A DNA stretch of 64,000 nt from Marinomonas colpomeniae (GTDB lineage Bacteria > Pseudomonadota > Gammaproteobacteria > Pseudomonadales > Marinomonadaceae). Below the pieces are notes generated by a model, which was given only the letters and a program-made list of their open reading frames with translations, was not told where the DNA came from and ran no database searches. Shown one piece after another: positions 24,140-33,199 of this stretch; the first letter of the stretch is position 1; the number at the start of each line of letters is the position of its first letter. Position numbers and translations under genes: made by a program. Location: the NCBI RefSeq assembly GCF_014803385.1, contig NZ_JACYFC010000003.1:310001-374000 (forward strand), given 5' to 3'.

Positions 24140-26488
24140 ATGTCTCGATGGATAGCCCTAGTTTTTGTCTTCTTACTGGTTTCTGGCTGTGCGGCCTACG
24201 CTACTCATCAATTTGATTCTGTCTTTGGCTCCGAGAACACAGCAAATCGTGTGAGTGGCACTGTTGAAAGTGAGTCCGAATTTTATAATGAAGAAGTGAA
24301 GCCTATTTTAGATAATCGCTGTGTGTCTTGTCATGCCTGTTACGATGCGCCCTGCCAGTTAAAATTGACAGCATCGGGAGGGATTGAGCGAGGTGGTTCA
24401 AAAGATCTGGTTTATGATGGTACCCGTTTACTGGCTGCTACACCTACGCGACTATTTATCGATGGAAAAACCACAGATGACTGGAGGGCCAAGGGCTTTC
24501 ATCCGGTTTTAAATGAACGAGGACAATCACCTTCCGCAAATCTACAAGGCAGTATTTTATACAGGGCTATTGCCTTACGTAAACAACAAGGCGCTTTTAC
24601 TCAGCCTGTTCTATCAGATGATTATGATTTTTCGCTGGCTCGAGATCAGCAATGCTCTAGTGTTGAGGAATATAGTCAGTTTGAAAAAAACTATCCTAAT
24701 TGGGGTATGCCATATGGTCTGCCTGCATTAAATGAAAAAGAATACGATGTATTGACTCGTTGGTTAGCGAAAGGTGGAAAGATGCCAGCGTCGGCAGTCC
24801 TTCCTGCTGAGCTTCAAAAACAAGTGGTGCTATGGGAATCACGATTAAATGGTGATGACCTTAAAAAACAGCTAATTTTGCGTTATATCTATGAACATTT
24901 GTTCTTATACAGTTTATATCTTGATGATGGTGAAGCATTTCGTTTTCATTTAGTGCGATCTAAAACACCGCCGGGTGAACCGATAGATCGAATCGCCACG
25001 CGCCGTCCTTATGATGATCCTGGTGTAGATCGCATTTATTATCGACTTTGGCCTGACCCAGAAGTAAAGGTGCAGAAAAACCATATTCCTATGCAATTGG
25101 ATGAGGCGCGTTACGCCCGTTGGCAATCCTATTTTTATGGTGAGGATTATCATGTAACAAAAGATCCGGGTTATGCGCCAGAGGTCGCGACAAATCCATT
25201 TAAAGCGTTTCGAGAAATTCCTGCGAATGCCCGTTATCGCTTCTTATTAGATCATTCTCAAAATACTATTATGGCGTTTATAAAAGGGCCTGTGTGTCGT
25301 GGGCAAGTGGCTGTCAACGTTATTAATGAGCAATTTTGGGTCTATTTCGTGACTCCTGAAGTGGCTTATAACAAAAGTTCTGCGGAACTTTTAGAGAAGC
25401 AAATTAAGAGATTAGATTTGCCTGCCATTGAATCTAGTAATGCTTTGCCATTAGCGTCTTTGGTTACTTTTTCTGAACAACAAAAAACTTATTTGTCTGC
25501 AAAGGCGAAGTTAATTGAAAGTGAACGTGGCAGGGCTGTTCCACTTGGACTCAATTTGATTTGGGACGGAGATGGTAATAATCCTAATGCTGCACTGACT
25601 ATTTTTCGACATTTTGACAATGCTTCTGTTGTGAAAGGCATGGTAGGACAGCATCCTAAAACAGCTTGGGTGATTGACTATCCATTGCTAGAGCGTATTC
25701 ATTATTTGCTGGTGGCGGGCTTTGATGTGTTTGGTAACGTAGGTCATCAGTTAGTCACTCGCTTATATATGGATTTTTTACGTATGGAAGGTGAGATGAA
25801 TTTCTTACTGTTATTACCAAAGGAAGACAGAGAAAATATTAGAAAATTTTGGTACCGAGATGCTAGTCAACAGATTAAAGATTATATTTTTAACGACTTG
25901 ATTAAAGTCAATCGTGAATCTCATGTTGTTTACAAAACAAACGACCATCAAGGTGAGTTGTATGAAAAATTGCGAACCAAATTAGCTAAGGTTTTGGATC
26001 ATGGTTACGATTTAGAGCAAAGTAAGTTATCCAGTGAAAATGTCGCAGCCTTGTATCAACTCCAAAGAACACGTGGTGGTGGTTTGGTGTATTTACCAAA
26101 TGTCATTACAGTATTAGTCACTGAGAAAGGCGTGCCATTGGAAGTTATTAGTGTGATACATAATAAAGCGCACTCCAATATATCGAGTTTACTCGATGAA
26201 GCAGCAGCACGATTACCAGAAGAAGATGATATTACCTTAGTTAAAGGTGTGTTAGGTGATTATCCAAATGCTTTTATGCGAGTCGAAGAAGACGAATTGT
26301 TGGATTGGACTAAGCAAATAGCCTCCCTAAAAACTAAGGAGGATTATACAGAACTGCTCAATCATTTTGGTATTCGTCGAACACATCCTGATTTTTGGTT
26401 TGTGAGCGATTCTATTGCGAACCTAAACAAACAAGATCGTCCGAGAGAAAGTGGTATTTTGGATTATAACCGCTTAGAAAATAGATAA
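24140..26488 (+). CDS. cti: fatty acid cis/trans isomerase
   Basis: This 782-residue periplasmic enzyme converts cis-unsaturated membrane fatty acids to trans forms, giving fast membrane rigidification under solvent, heat or salt stress. The cytochrome c-type heme motif C61-V-S-C64-H65 sits after an N-terminal hydrophobic segment with a lipobox-like VSGC (Cys17), so the protein could be a lipoprotein rather than a simply secreted one. Cti proteins of Pseudomonas and Vibrio are about 760-780 residues, so the length fits. It is transcribed alone, with the luciferase-like gene 133 bp further on. Confidence 0.93.
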   Translation: MSRWIALVFVFLLVSGCAAYATHQFDSVFGSENTANRVSGTVESESEFYNEEVKPILDNRCVSCHACYDAPCQLKLTASGGIERGGSKDLVYDGTRLLAATPTRLFIDGKTTDDWRAKGFHPVLNERGQSPSANLQGSILYRAIALRKQQGAFTQPVLSDDYDFSLARDQQCSSVEEYSQFEKNYPNWGMPYGLPALNEKEYDVLTRWLAKGGKMPASAVLPAELQKQVVLWESRLNGDDLKKQLILRYIYEHLFLYSLYLDDGEAFRFHLVRSKTPPGEPIDRIATRRPYDDPGVDRIYYRLWPDPEVKVQKNHIPMQLDEARYARWQSYFYGEDYHVTKDPGYAPEVATNPFKAFREIPANARYRFLLDHSQNTIMAFIKGPVCRGQVAVNVINEQFWVYFVTPEVAYNKSSAELLEKQIKRLDLPAIESSNALPLASLVTFSEQQKTYLSAKAKLIESERGRAVPLGLNLIWDGDGNNPNAALTIFRHFDNASVVKGMVGQHPKTAWVIDYPLLERIHYLLVAGFDVFGNVGHQLVTRLYMDFLRMEGEMNFLLLLPKEDRENIRKFWYRDASQQIKDYIFNDLIKVNRESHVVYKTNDHQGELYEKLRTKLAKVLDHGYDLEQSKLSSENVAALYQLQRTRGGGLVYLPNVITVLVTEKGVPLEVISVIHNKAHSNISSLLDEAAARLPEEDDITLVKGVLGDYPNAFMRVEEDELLDWTKQIASLKTKEDYTELLNHFGIRRTHPDFWFVSDSIANLNKQDRPRESGILDYNRLENR

Positions 26489-26621
26489 AAGTGAAGGCAT
26501 GTAGGTCGCTGACATTTACGCTTCTGCATTTCCTGCAATCTTCAGTACTTGCATCTTTGATGAATGAGCCCAAATATTAAAACATAGATTTTATTATTTA
26601 GTTTATTGTCAGGTAAATATT

Positions 26622-27608
26622 ATGGTTCCTCTTTCTCTTCTTGATTTAGCACCCGTTGCCGAAGGTTATTCTGTTGCAGATTCTTTGGTGATGAGTCGTC
26701 GAATGGCGATAGCTGCCGAAGAAAATGATTATTTACGTTTCTGGTTGGCTGAGCATCATGGAATGGCGGGAGTGGCTAGTTCTGCGACTTCTGTTGTTCT
26801 ATCTCACCTTGGTGCTGCAACCTCGACAATTCGTCTTGGTTCAGGTGGTGTTATGCTACCTAATCATTCTCCCTTGGTAATAGCTGAGCAGTTTGGTACT
26901 TTGGCTGAGCTCTACCCTGATCGTATTGATTTGGGGTTAGGGCGAGCACCAGGTACGGACATGCAAACAGCACGAGCACTACGACGAAATATGAATGCCT
27001 CCGTTGATAATTACCCAGAAGACGTTTTAGAGTTACAGCGTTTGCTTGATAGTGGTGATAATGGTGTGATTTCGGTTCCAGGGTTGGGTACTAAGGTTCC
27101 TCTTTGGATGCTTGGATCTAGTTTGTACAGTGCTCAAGTCGCGGCAGAATTTGGTTTGCCTTATTCGTTTGCCTCCCATTTTGCACCTGATCAACTTATC
27201 CAGGCGCTTACTTTATATCGTCGTAATTTCAAACCTTCAGAGCAAAGTGATAAGCCTCATACTATGGCTGGCGTTATGGCTGTTGTCGCAGATACCGATG
27301 AAGAGGCTAAATATTTATTTACTTCAGCTCAGCAACAGTTTCTCAATTTACGGCGTAATCGTAACGTTCCATTCCCTAAACCTGTAGATTCAATGGGTAG
27401 TATTTGGTCACCGAGTGAAAAAAATATGGTCGAGCATATGTTGCAATATGCCGTGGTTGGGTCTAAATCGTCGGTGGCCTTTCAACTGTCGCGCTTTGTC
27501 GATATTACCAAGGTTGATGAGCTGATTGTTTCTATGCCAATTCATAATCCTGAAGAACGATTGAAGTCGTTACGTTTGATGGCAGGGGTTCGGGATAGTA
27601 TTGCTTAA
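26622..27608 (+). CDS. LLM class flavin-dependent oxidoreductase
   Basis: This 328-residue protein belongs to the bacterial luciferase-like monooxygenase superfamily: [13 protein letters not shown] at the start, [41 protein letters not shown] and [13 protein letters not shown]. It most resembles the YhbW/MsnO8 subgroup of FMN- or F420-type proteins that lack the luciferase beta subunit. The substrate is unknown. The ATG at 26622 follows an AGGTAAAT leader. A convergent terminator lies just after it. Confidence 0.87.
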   Translation: MVPLSLLDLAPVAEGYSVADSLVMSRRMAIAAEENDYLRFWLAEHHGMAGVASSATSVVLSHLGAATSTIRLGSGGVMLPNHSPLVIAEQFGTLAELYPDRIDLGLGRAPGTDMQTARALRRNMNASVDNYPEDVLELQRLLDSGDNGVISVPGLGTKVPLWMLGSSLYSAQVAAEFGLPYSFASHFAPDQLIQALTLYRRNFKPSEQSDKPHTMAGVMAVVADTDEEAKYLFTSAQQQFLNLRRNRNVPFPKPVDSMGSIWSPSEKNMVEHMLQYAVVGSKSSVAFQLSRFVDITKVDELIVSMPIHNPEERLKSLRLMAGVRDSIA

Positions 27609-27627
27609 ACGATTTTATCAGAGTGAA

Positions 27628-27664
27628 AAAAGCCACAGGAAGTATTTTTCTTCATGTGGCTTTT
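27628..27664. terminator. bidirectional rho-independent terminator
   Basis: AAAAGCCACA (27628-27637) pairs with TGTGGCTTTT (27655-27664), and an inner GAAG/CTTC extends the stem. It lies between the convergent oxidoreductase and acyltransferase genes. Confidence 0.82.
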
Positions 27665-27668
27665 AAAT

Positions 27669-28589
27669 TTAATAAGGAGAAGAATCTCCTTCAATAGGTT
27701 GAGTCTTAAAACGTCGGTGAGCCCAGAAATACTGTTCCTTCTTAGGTTCTATAGCTTGTTCCATTAGCTTATTCATAATAGTGGCATTTTCAACATCGTT
27801 GCCTGTTGGGAAGTTTTCTACTTCTGTAAAAATTAGCTTATAACCATTTTTTGTACGACCGTAATCATAAAGAACAACAGGTGCATTTGTCATTTTAGCT
27901 ATTCTACCAATGTGCGCTATAGTCGCGCATTCACGGCCATAAAAAGGCGCAAAAACAGAATCTGGGCGACCATAATCTTGGTCAACCGCATACCAAACTG
28001 CCTTATTTTGTTTAAGTGATTTTAGTACTTCACGCATGTTTCTACGCTCAATTGTTTTGCTGAAAAGTATTTTACGCTGACGCTCCATTACCCAGTTCAT
28101 TACAGGATTACGCTGCAATTTATAGATTGGGTGGACATCTAAAATACGTGGTACTTGGCTTCCACAAATATCGAGAGACGAAAAATGACCACTGATTAAA
28201 ACGCAACCTCGACCTTTTTCAAGTACTCGCTTAATAACATCCTCACCTTCAAATCTAATACGTGATGCGAATTTGTTCTTGTTTTGAAACCAAGAAGCGA
28301 ACGTTTCTAAAAGCCCTTTTCCCATGCTCTCGAAATGTTCCTTAGTGAGTTGCTTTCTCTCCATTCCTGTCATTTCTGGAAAGCAAATTTTAAAGTTTAC
28401 ATCGCAAATTTTTCGGCGTCTTGGCGAGACAGAATATAAGGCTCGGCCTACTAAAGCGCCAAAGGTTTGTAGCATCGACCAAGGAAGGAAACTAATTAAG
28501 TAAGCTATTCCCATACCAATCCAAGATAACCAATGCTTTGGCCCAATGTAGGATGTAATGCTTGTATCCAATGTGCTTTTTTTAGCCAT
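27669..28589 (-). CDS. lipid A biosynthesis-type lauroyl/myristoyl acyltransferase (LpxL/LpxM family)
   Basis: This 306-residue protein starts at ATG 28589, preceded by GGAGGG. It has one N-terminal membrane anchor (about residues 15-45) and the HX4D catalytic motif HFSSLD in LISGHFSSLDICG, with downstream AVDQDYGRPDSVFAPFYG. LpxL/HtrB enzymes add secondary acyl chains to Kdo-lipid A. Overlap of 8 bp with kdkA supports a shared role in lipid A and core assembly. I cannot tell LpxL from LpxM specificity. Confidence 0.88.
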   Translation of the reverse strand: MAKKSTLDTSITSYIGPKHWLSWIGMGIAYLISFLPWSMLQTFGALVGRALYSVSPRRRKICDVNFKICFPEMTGMERKQLTKEHFESMGKGLLETFASWFQNKNKFASRIRFEGEDVIKRVLEKGRGCVLISGHFSSLDICGSQVPRILDVHPIYKLQRNPVMNWVMERQRKILFSKTIERRNMREVLKSLKQNKAVWYAVDQDYGRPDSVFAPFYGRECATIAHIGRIAKMTNAPVVLYDYGRTKNGYKLIFTEVENFPTGNDVENATIMNKLMEQAIEPKKEQYFWAHRRFKTQPIEGDSSPY

Positions 28590-29313
28590 GATATCCCTCC
28601 AAGAAAGCCTGCCATTGTTTACTTGATACATGGAAGTTTGCGTGGTTCTTGGACTCTTTGTCTAGTGATCGTTTTAATCGATCAATATTGGATTGCACCC
28701 ATTTTGAGTTGGGCTCTCTTTGTTCACACTTATCAAAGTCTATAACCCAGATCTTATTTTGGCTGTCTATCATGATGTTATGACAGTTAAGGTCTGAATG
28801 GTAAATGCCATTGTCATGGAAACGTTTGACAACTTTACCTATTTCTTGCCATGGGATTTGATCTCTTTTAATACTTTTGATTATATCAAATAGATCTTCT
28901 GCATCTTCGATAGTTTCTGTTAATAGTGTGGCTTGGTAGAAACCTTTATTGACTGAGTAGCTTCCTGCAATAGGTTTTGGGACAGGAAGACCCAGCGCAT
29001 TCATATGTTCTAATAGGCTGAGCTCAAGCCATGGACGTGTTTTTTCTTGACCCGTGAATAAGAAAGAACTTTTATTAAATTTACCGACTAAACCGCCTCG
29101 ACGGTAGCGACGAATAACAAACTGTCCAAATAAGCTATTGATAAACCAAACTTCACCACGGCCTGCCCCTGTTCCTAATAACGTTTTTCCAGTGCCTATT
29201 GGTGCTTTTTGTAATCGCCAAAACTCAGGATCAAACCATGAGCTTGTTAACGGTTTTGTTTGATCGCTTATTAATAGCGCTGCATTGGGCGATATGTTGA
29301 TGATTTGTGGCAT
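28582..29313 (-). CDS. kdkA: 3-deoxy-D-manno-octulosonic acid (Kdo) kinase
   Basis: This 243-residue kinase phosphorylates O-4 of the single Kdo on lipid A. It has the KdkA pattern: GRGEVWFI and QFVIRRYRRGGLVGKF in the N-lobe, then the eukaryotic-kinase-like catalytic loop HSDLNCHNIMID and the DFD-type metal motif WVIDFDKCEQR. Phosphorylated mono-Kdo cores occur in Haemophilus, Vibrio and related marine bacteria. It is followed by an acyltransferase and lies divergent to a heptosyltransferase, consistent with inner-core assembly. Confidence 0.92.
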   Translation of the reverse strand: MPQIINISPNAALLISDQTKPLTSSWFDPEFWRLQKAPIGTGKTLLGTGAGRGEVWFINSLFGQFVIRRYRRGGLVGKFNKSSFLFTGQEKTRPWLELSLLEHMNALGLPVPKPIAGSYSVNKGFYQATLLTETIEDAEDLFDIIKSIKRDQIPWQEIGKVVKRFHDNGIYHSDLNCHNIMIDSQNKIWVIDFDKCEQREPNSKWVQSNIDRLKRSLDKESKNHANFHVSSKQWQAFLEGYHG

Positions 29314-29419
29314 GTTACTCGCTTTATATGGTGTTCTGTCTAATGACTATAAATTAGGACACATTCTAGAGTGTCTATTCTATAATACTAGCTGAGTTTA
29401 AGCAGCACTAGAGGAATTC

Positions 29420-30430
29420 ATGCAACGAGATAATATTCAACATTTAGCTGTAGTCAGATTGTCGGCATTAGGTGATGTATGTCACGCGATGGCCGTAATT
29501 CAATCTATTATGAAGCGTTACCCTGAAATGCAAGTTACGTGGATAACATCTCCACTAGAAGCTGATTTGGTTCGTTTGCTTAAAGGTGTTGATGTTGTTG
29601 TTTATGATAAAAAACGTGGCTTTTCAGGATTGTTGGCACTACGTACCTTATTAAAGAAGCAAACCTTTGATGTTTTGCTGCATTTACAATGGTCATTACG
29701 TGCAAGTGTTGTCTCTCGAATGATTAAAGCTAAAAGGCGTGTGGGCTTCGCTTTATCGCATTCTCGTGAGAAGCAGCACTGGTTTGTAAATGAATATGCT
29801 CCAGAGCCAAGAGGTCAGCATGTTTTGGATTCTTTTTTATCTATTGCGAGTGTATTAGGGGTCGAGGAGCCGACCTTACCTTGTGAGTTGTCATTACCTG
29901 AAACCGATTTTGATTTACCCGCACACTATGTGGTGATTAACCCATCTGCTTCTAAAACTGAGCGAAACTGGACAGTAGAGGGCTATCAAGCGGTTATTCA
30001 ATGTTTATTAGATAAAAATGTCTGTCCTGTTATTACGGGTGGACCCTCATCTTCTGAAGCGGGTTTTGCGGAGCAGGTGATTGGTGATAAACAAAAAGAG
30101 ATAATTAATTTAGTTGGTAAAACACCATTAGATTCAATGTTATCTGTTTTGAAAGGTGCGGCTTTGGTGATTAGTCCTGATACTGGTCCTGCGCACATGG
30201 CAACTTTGGTCGGTGTACCTGTATTGGGTTTGTACGCGCACTCCAATCCGCAAAGAACAGGGCCGTATCGAGATTTGGATAAGGTGGTGAGTGTTTATGA
30301 TATGTTAGCTGAAAAAGAGTATCAAAAACCAGTAACTGAATTGCCTTGGTCAACACGTGTGCACGATTCAAACGCTATGCAGCACATCCATATTGACCAA
30401 GTATTAGCCATTTTACATAAATCTATTTAA
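29420..30430 (+). CDS. glycosyltransferase family 9, LPS heptosyltransferase
   Basis: This 336-residue GT9 enzyme has the N-terminal RLSALGDVCHAMAVI, a middle VVINPSASKTERNW and the C-terminal ADP-heptose binding pattern SPDTGPAHMATLVGVPVLGLY. It probably transfers an L-glycero-D-manno-heptose onto the Kdo of the inner core (WaaC/WaaF type); the exact position in the core is not decidable. It is divergent from kdkA across about 106 bp, which suggests a shared promoter region. Confidence 0.9.
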   Translation: MQRDNIQHLAVVRLSALGDVCHAMAVIQSIMKRYPEMQVTWITSPLEADLVRLLKGVDVVVYDKKRGFSGLLALRTLLKKQTFDVLLHLQWSLRASVVSRMIKAKRRVGFALSHSREKQHWFVNEYAPEPRGQHVLDSFLSIASVLGVEEPTLPCELSLPETDFDLPAHYVVINPSASKTERNWTVEGYQAVIQCLLDKNVCPVITGGPSSSEAGFAEQVIGDKQKEIINLVGKTPLDSMLSVLKGAALVISPDTGPAHMATLVGVPVLGLYAHSNPQRTGPYRDLDKVVSVYDMLAEKEYQKPVTELPWSTRVHDSNAMQHIHIDQVLAILHKSI

Positions 30431-31379
30431 GACCTTGTTCTGCTAGTTTTAGATCGAGAGTAGCCTTGAGTAGTTTATACAGTTGTATAGAAGCGTCTAT
30501 TTCTTCTTTTCGGTTAGTTAGACTTTCAATGTTCAAACCAAGTGGTACGCCAAGTGGTAATGCTACTTCTATTATTTGTTCTAGGGCGTTACGGCAAATC
30601 TTAATAGATTCTTCTAACGGTGTTGCTGAATCTAAAATGCGATGTTTAGTTGCGTCTGGTACTGAAATTCCTAGCCATTCCATGAACTCAAGTGTTTTTG
30701 CGCTGCCACAAGGTGTAAAGGTTAAAATGATACGTTTTGGTGCTTCACCTTGGTCTTTGCATTCTCTTGCATAACGGCTGATTAAATCTGCAGTTGCTTG
30801 ATGGTTGTAAACAGCTTGTGAAATAAAGAACTCACAACCTGCGTCTGATTTTTTCATTAAGCGCAAATGTTCGTCACCTTTTTTGGCATGGCGCTCAGCA
30901 ATGGTTACGCCACCCAAGTTGAAATGATGAGGTGATGCTTTGAGTGTGTCGTATGCTTTTGGCAAAGGTAGTTTGATATCGCCATCAGAAGAAGGTGAGC
31001 CAACTAGGACCAAATCGCGAATGCCAAAATCTTCCCATGCTTGTGTTAGCCATCCAGAAAATTCTTCTGAACTACGAGAGGAAACCGATTTATAGGTGAT
31101 AACTGGCTTTCCTGATTGTGTATGAAGACGTTTTGACCAAGCTCTTGGGTCATGCGTTTCCATGAAAGGAAAAGGGCGAGGTTTGTCAATACGGCTAGTT
31201 TCGTCTTGAATGTCATAGACAATTAAACCGTCTGCTTCAACACCAGATAGTCGCTCTAAAAGTTTACTGCTGATTTGCTCTAACTGCTCTTCTTCAACAG
31301 ATGAACGTGGCGGTGTTGTGCCAATGAAGTAAACGCCTCGATTCGGATCTTGAAACTTTGTTGCCAACTCGGATTTCAT
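30423..31379 (-). CDS. methylenetetrahydrofolate reductase-like protein
   Basis: This 318-residue protein has the MTHFR TIM-barrel pattern but a divergent N-terminus: GVYFIGTTPPRSS rather than the FEFFPPK of MetF. Later motifs are DLVLVGSPSSDGD, FNLGGVTIAERH, CEFFISQAVYN and LTFTPCGSAKTLEFMEWLG. It may reduce methylene-THF or act on another folate, using FAD. I use ATG 31379 (MKSELATKF) as the start; a GTG at 31424 would add 15 residues without a good ribosome binding site. Its 3' end overlaps the convergent GT9 gene by 8 bp. Confidence 0.78.
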   Translation of the reverse strand: MKSELATKFQDPNRGVYFIGTTPPRSSVEEEQLEQISSKLLERLSGVEADGLIVYDIQDETSRIDKPRPFPFMETHDPRAWSKRLHTQSGKPVITYKSVSSRSSEEFSGWLTQAWEDFGIRDLVLVGSPSSDGDIKLPLPKAYDTLKASPHHFNLGGVTIAERHAKKGDEHLRLMKKSDAGCEFFISQAVYNHQATADLISRYARECKDQGEAPKRIILTFTPCGSAKTLEFMEWLGISVPDATKHRILDSATPLEESIKICRNALEQIIEVALPLGVPLGLNIESLTNRKEEIDASIQLYKLLKATLDLKLAEQGLK

Positions 31380-31706
31380 AATGTCGCACTCTAGGTAGTC
31401 AAGGCAGATAATGTTGTTCTTCACCTTGGTAAATTTTCTTTATATGTCTATTCTAACAGTGAAATGAATTCAAGGCTTTGCTTACAAGTTGAATAATATT
31501 GTAGATGAAGTGAGGGTGGCTAATCTATTCTGTGTTGTAGCGACTGTTATCAAAGGAATTAGGTATAGAATTGCCATGTTAGTGCAGGTAAATCCTATCT
31601 TTTAATGCAAGATGAATAACGGATTTTGCTGTGTCTAGGTTATAATGCAAAAATTAAGCGTAATCGATGGTTTTACGCGGTCTTATTGTTTTAAAGGGGT
31701 GTTTTT

Positions 31707-33053
31707 TTGTTATTCGAAGAATTTGGTTTTGATAATCGCATTTTAAAGTCTATTGCTCATTTAGGGTTTGATGAGGCAACTGAGATTCAGGCTCGAGCTA
31801 TTCCAGAGGCTGTGGCTGGTCGAGACTTATTGGCATCGTCAAAAACAGGTTCAGGTAAAACACTTGCTTATCTTTTGCCTGCTTTGCATCGAGTTTATAA
31901 GAAAAAAGCGTTATCTAAACGTGACCCTCGCGTCGTTGTACTTGTACCAACTCGTGAACTGGCGAAACAAGTTTATGGGCAGTTACGTCTTTTGTTAGCA
32001 GCTAGTCGTTTTACTTCTATTCTGATTCAGGGCGGCGAAAATTTTAATGATCAGCATAAGCAGTTGCAAAAAGACCCGCATTTTATTGTCGCAACACCAG
32101 GTCGTTTGGTTGATCATTTAAAACAGCGCCATGTTTTTTTAGAAGGCCTTGAACTGCTTATTTTGGACGAAGCAGATCGTATGTTGGACTTAGGTTTTGC
32201 AGAAGCCATGAGAGCAATAAATGTTGCTGCAAGCCATCGTCAAAGACAAACATTATTCTTTTCAGCGACGCTTGATAATACTGAAGTGAGTGAAATCGCA
32301 GGTGAATTACTGCGAGAGCCTTCACGAGTAGCCGTTGGTCAAGGGTTTGATGAGCATACGGATATTTCACAACACATTTTACTTTGTGATCATTTGGATC
32401 ATAAAGAAGCTCTGTTGAAACATATCTTGGTTGGTCAAACGATTAAGCAGGCAATTATATTTACGGCAACGAAAAACGATACCGTACGCTTGGCTGAAAT
32501 TATTGCTGGCTGGGGATTAACGACTCAAGCTCTTAACGGTAACTTATCTCAAAGTGCTCGTAATAAAACGATGGAAAGTTTTGCTAAAGGGCAGTTTGAT
32601 GTCTTGGTAAGTACGGATGTCGCTTCCCGTGGCTTAGACATTGCCAGCGTCTCTCATGTGTTTAACTTTGATTTACCAAAGCAGGCAGAAGAGTTTATAC
32701 ACAGAACCGGTCGAACAGGTCGTGCAGGGTTTAAAGGTGATGCGTATTCTTTAGTCGGCCCAAAAGATTGGGTGAATTTCAAAGCGATTGAAACGTTCTT
32801 ACAAAAAGTATTTACTACCGAAGTTATCGTAGGATTAGAGCCCAAGTTTAAAGGTTTAACACCACCTAAACCTGCTCGTAAAATAGCTAAAAAATCGGTT
32901 GAAAAAGAAGATAGTAAAACGCCTCGTAAGTCCTCTAGAAAATCAGTGGGTAAGGCGCGTTTTCATGATAACAAACAAGATGGTTTTGACGCTTTTAAAT
33001 TGCCTCCAAAACGTTTTGAGAAACAAGCTAACACTGATGATGGTGAAGACTAG
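31707..33053 (+). CDS. DEAD-box RNA helicase, SrmB-like
   Basis: This 448-residue helicase has Q motif, Walker A SSKTGSGKT, DEAD (LILDEADRMLDLGF), SAT and the HRTGRTGRAG motif VI. It has a short basic C-terminal tail (about residues 380-448) rich in Lys/Arg, as in SrmB, which acts early in 50S assembly. It lacks the DbpA-type RNA-binding domain. The start is TTG 31707 after AAAGGGG, and translates MLFEEFGF. SrmB is the best assignment, RhlE the alternative. Confidence 0.85.
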   Translation: MLFEEFGFDNRILKSIAHLGFDEATEIQARAIPEAVAGRDLLASSKTGSGKTLAYLLPALHRVYKKKALSKRDPRVVVLVPTRELAKQVYGQLRLLLAASRFTSILIQGGENFNDQHKQLQKDPHFIVATPGRLVDHLKQRHVFLEGLELLILDEADRMLDLGFAEAMRAINVAASHRQRQTLFFSATLDNTEVSEIAGELLREPSRVAVGQGFDEHTDISQHILLCDHLDHKEALLKHILVGQTIKQAIIFTATKNDTVRLAEIIAGWGLTTQALNGNLSQSARNKTMESFAKGQFDVLVSTDVASRGLDIASVSHVFNFDLPKQAEEFIHRTGRTGRAGFKGDAYSLVGPKDWVNFKAIETFLQKVFTTEVIVGLEPKFKGLTPPKPARKIAKKSVEKEDSKTPRKSSRKSVGKARFHDNKQDGFDAFKLPPKRFEKQANTDDGED

Positions 33054-33199
33054 AGTGTTTATAGCTCTATAATACTTACTTATAGTATTAGAGGTTTGTT
33101 TCGATTGGTGAACAAGTACTGCTTTTTGATGTTATTAGGATAAAGGTGAGATATATTCACGATATTGGTTAATTCTACTAATTCATTGGAGATAAAGTT

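Noticed and set aside
33062-33105. Hairpin after the SrmB-like helicase gene
   Set aside because: The stem is bulged and lacks a clear T-run, so I did not call a terminator.
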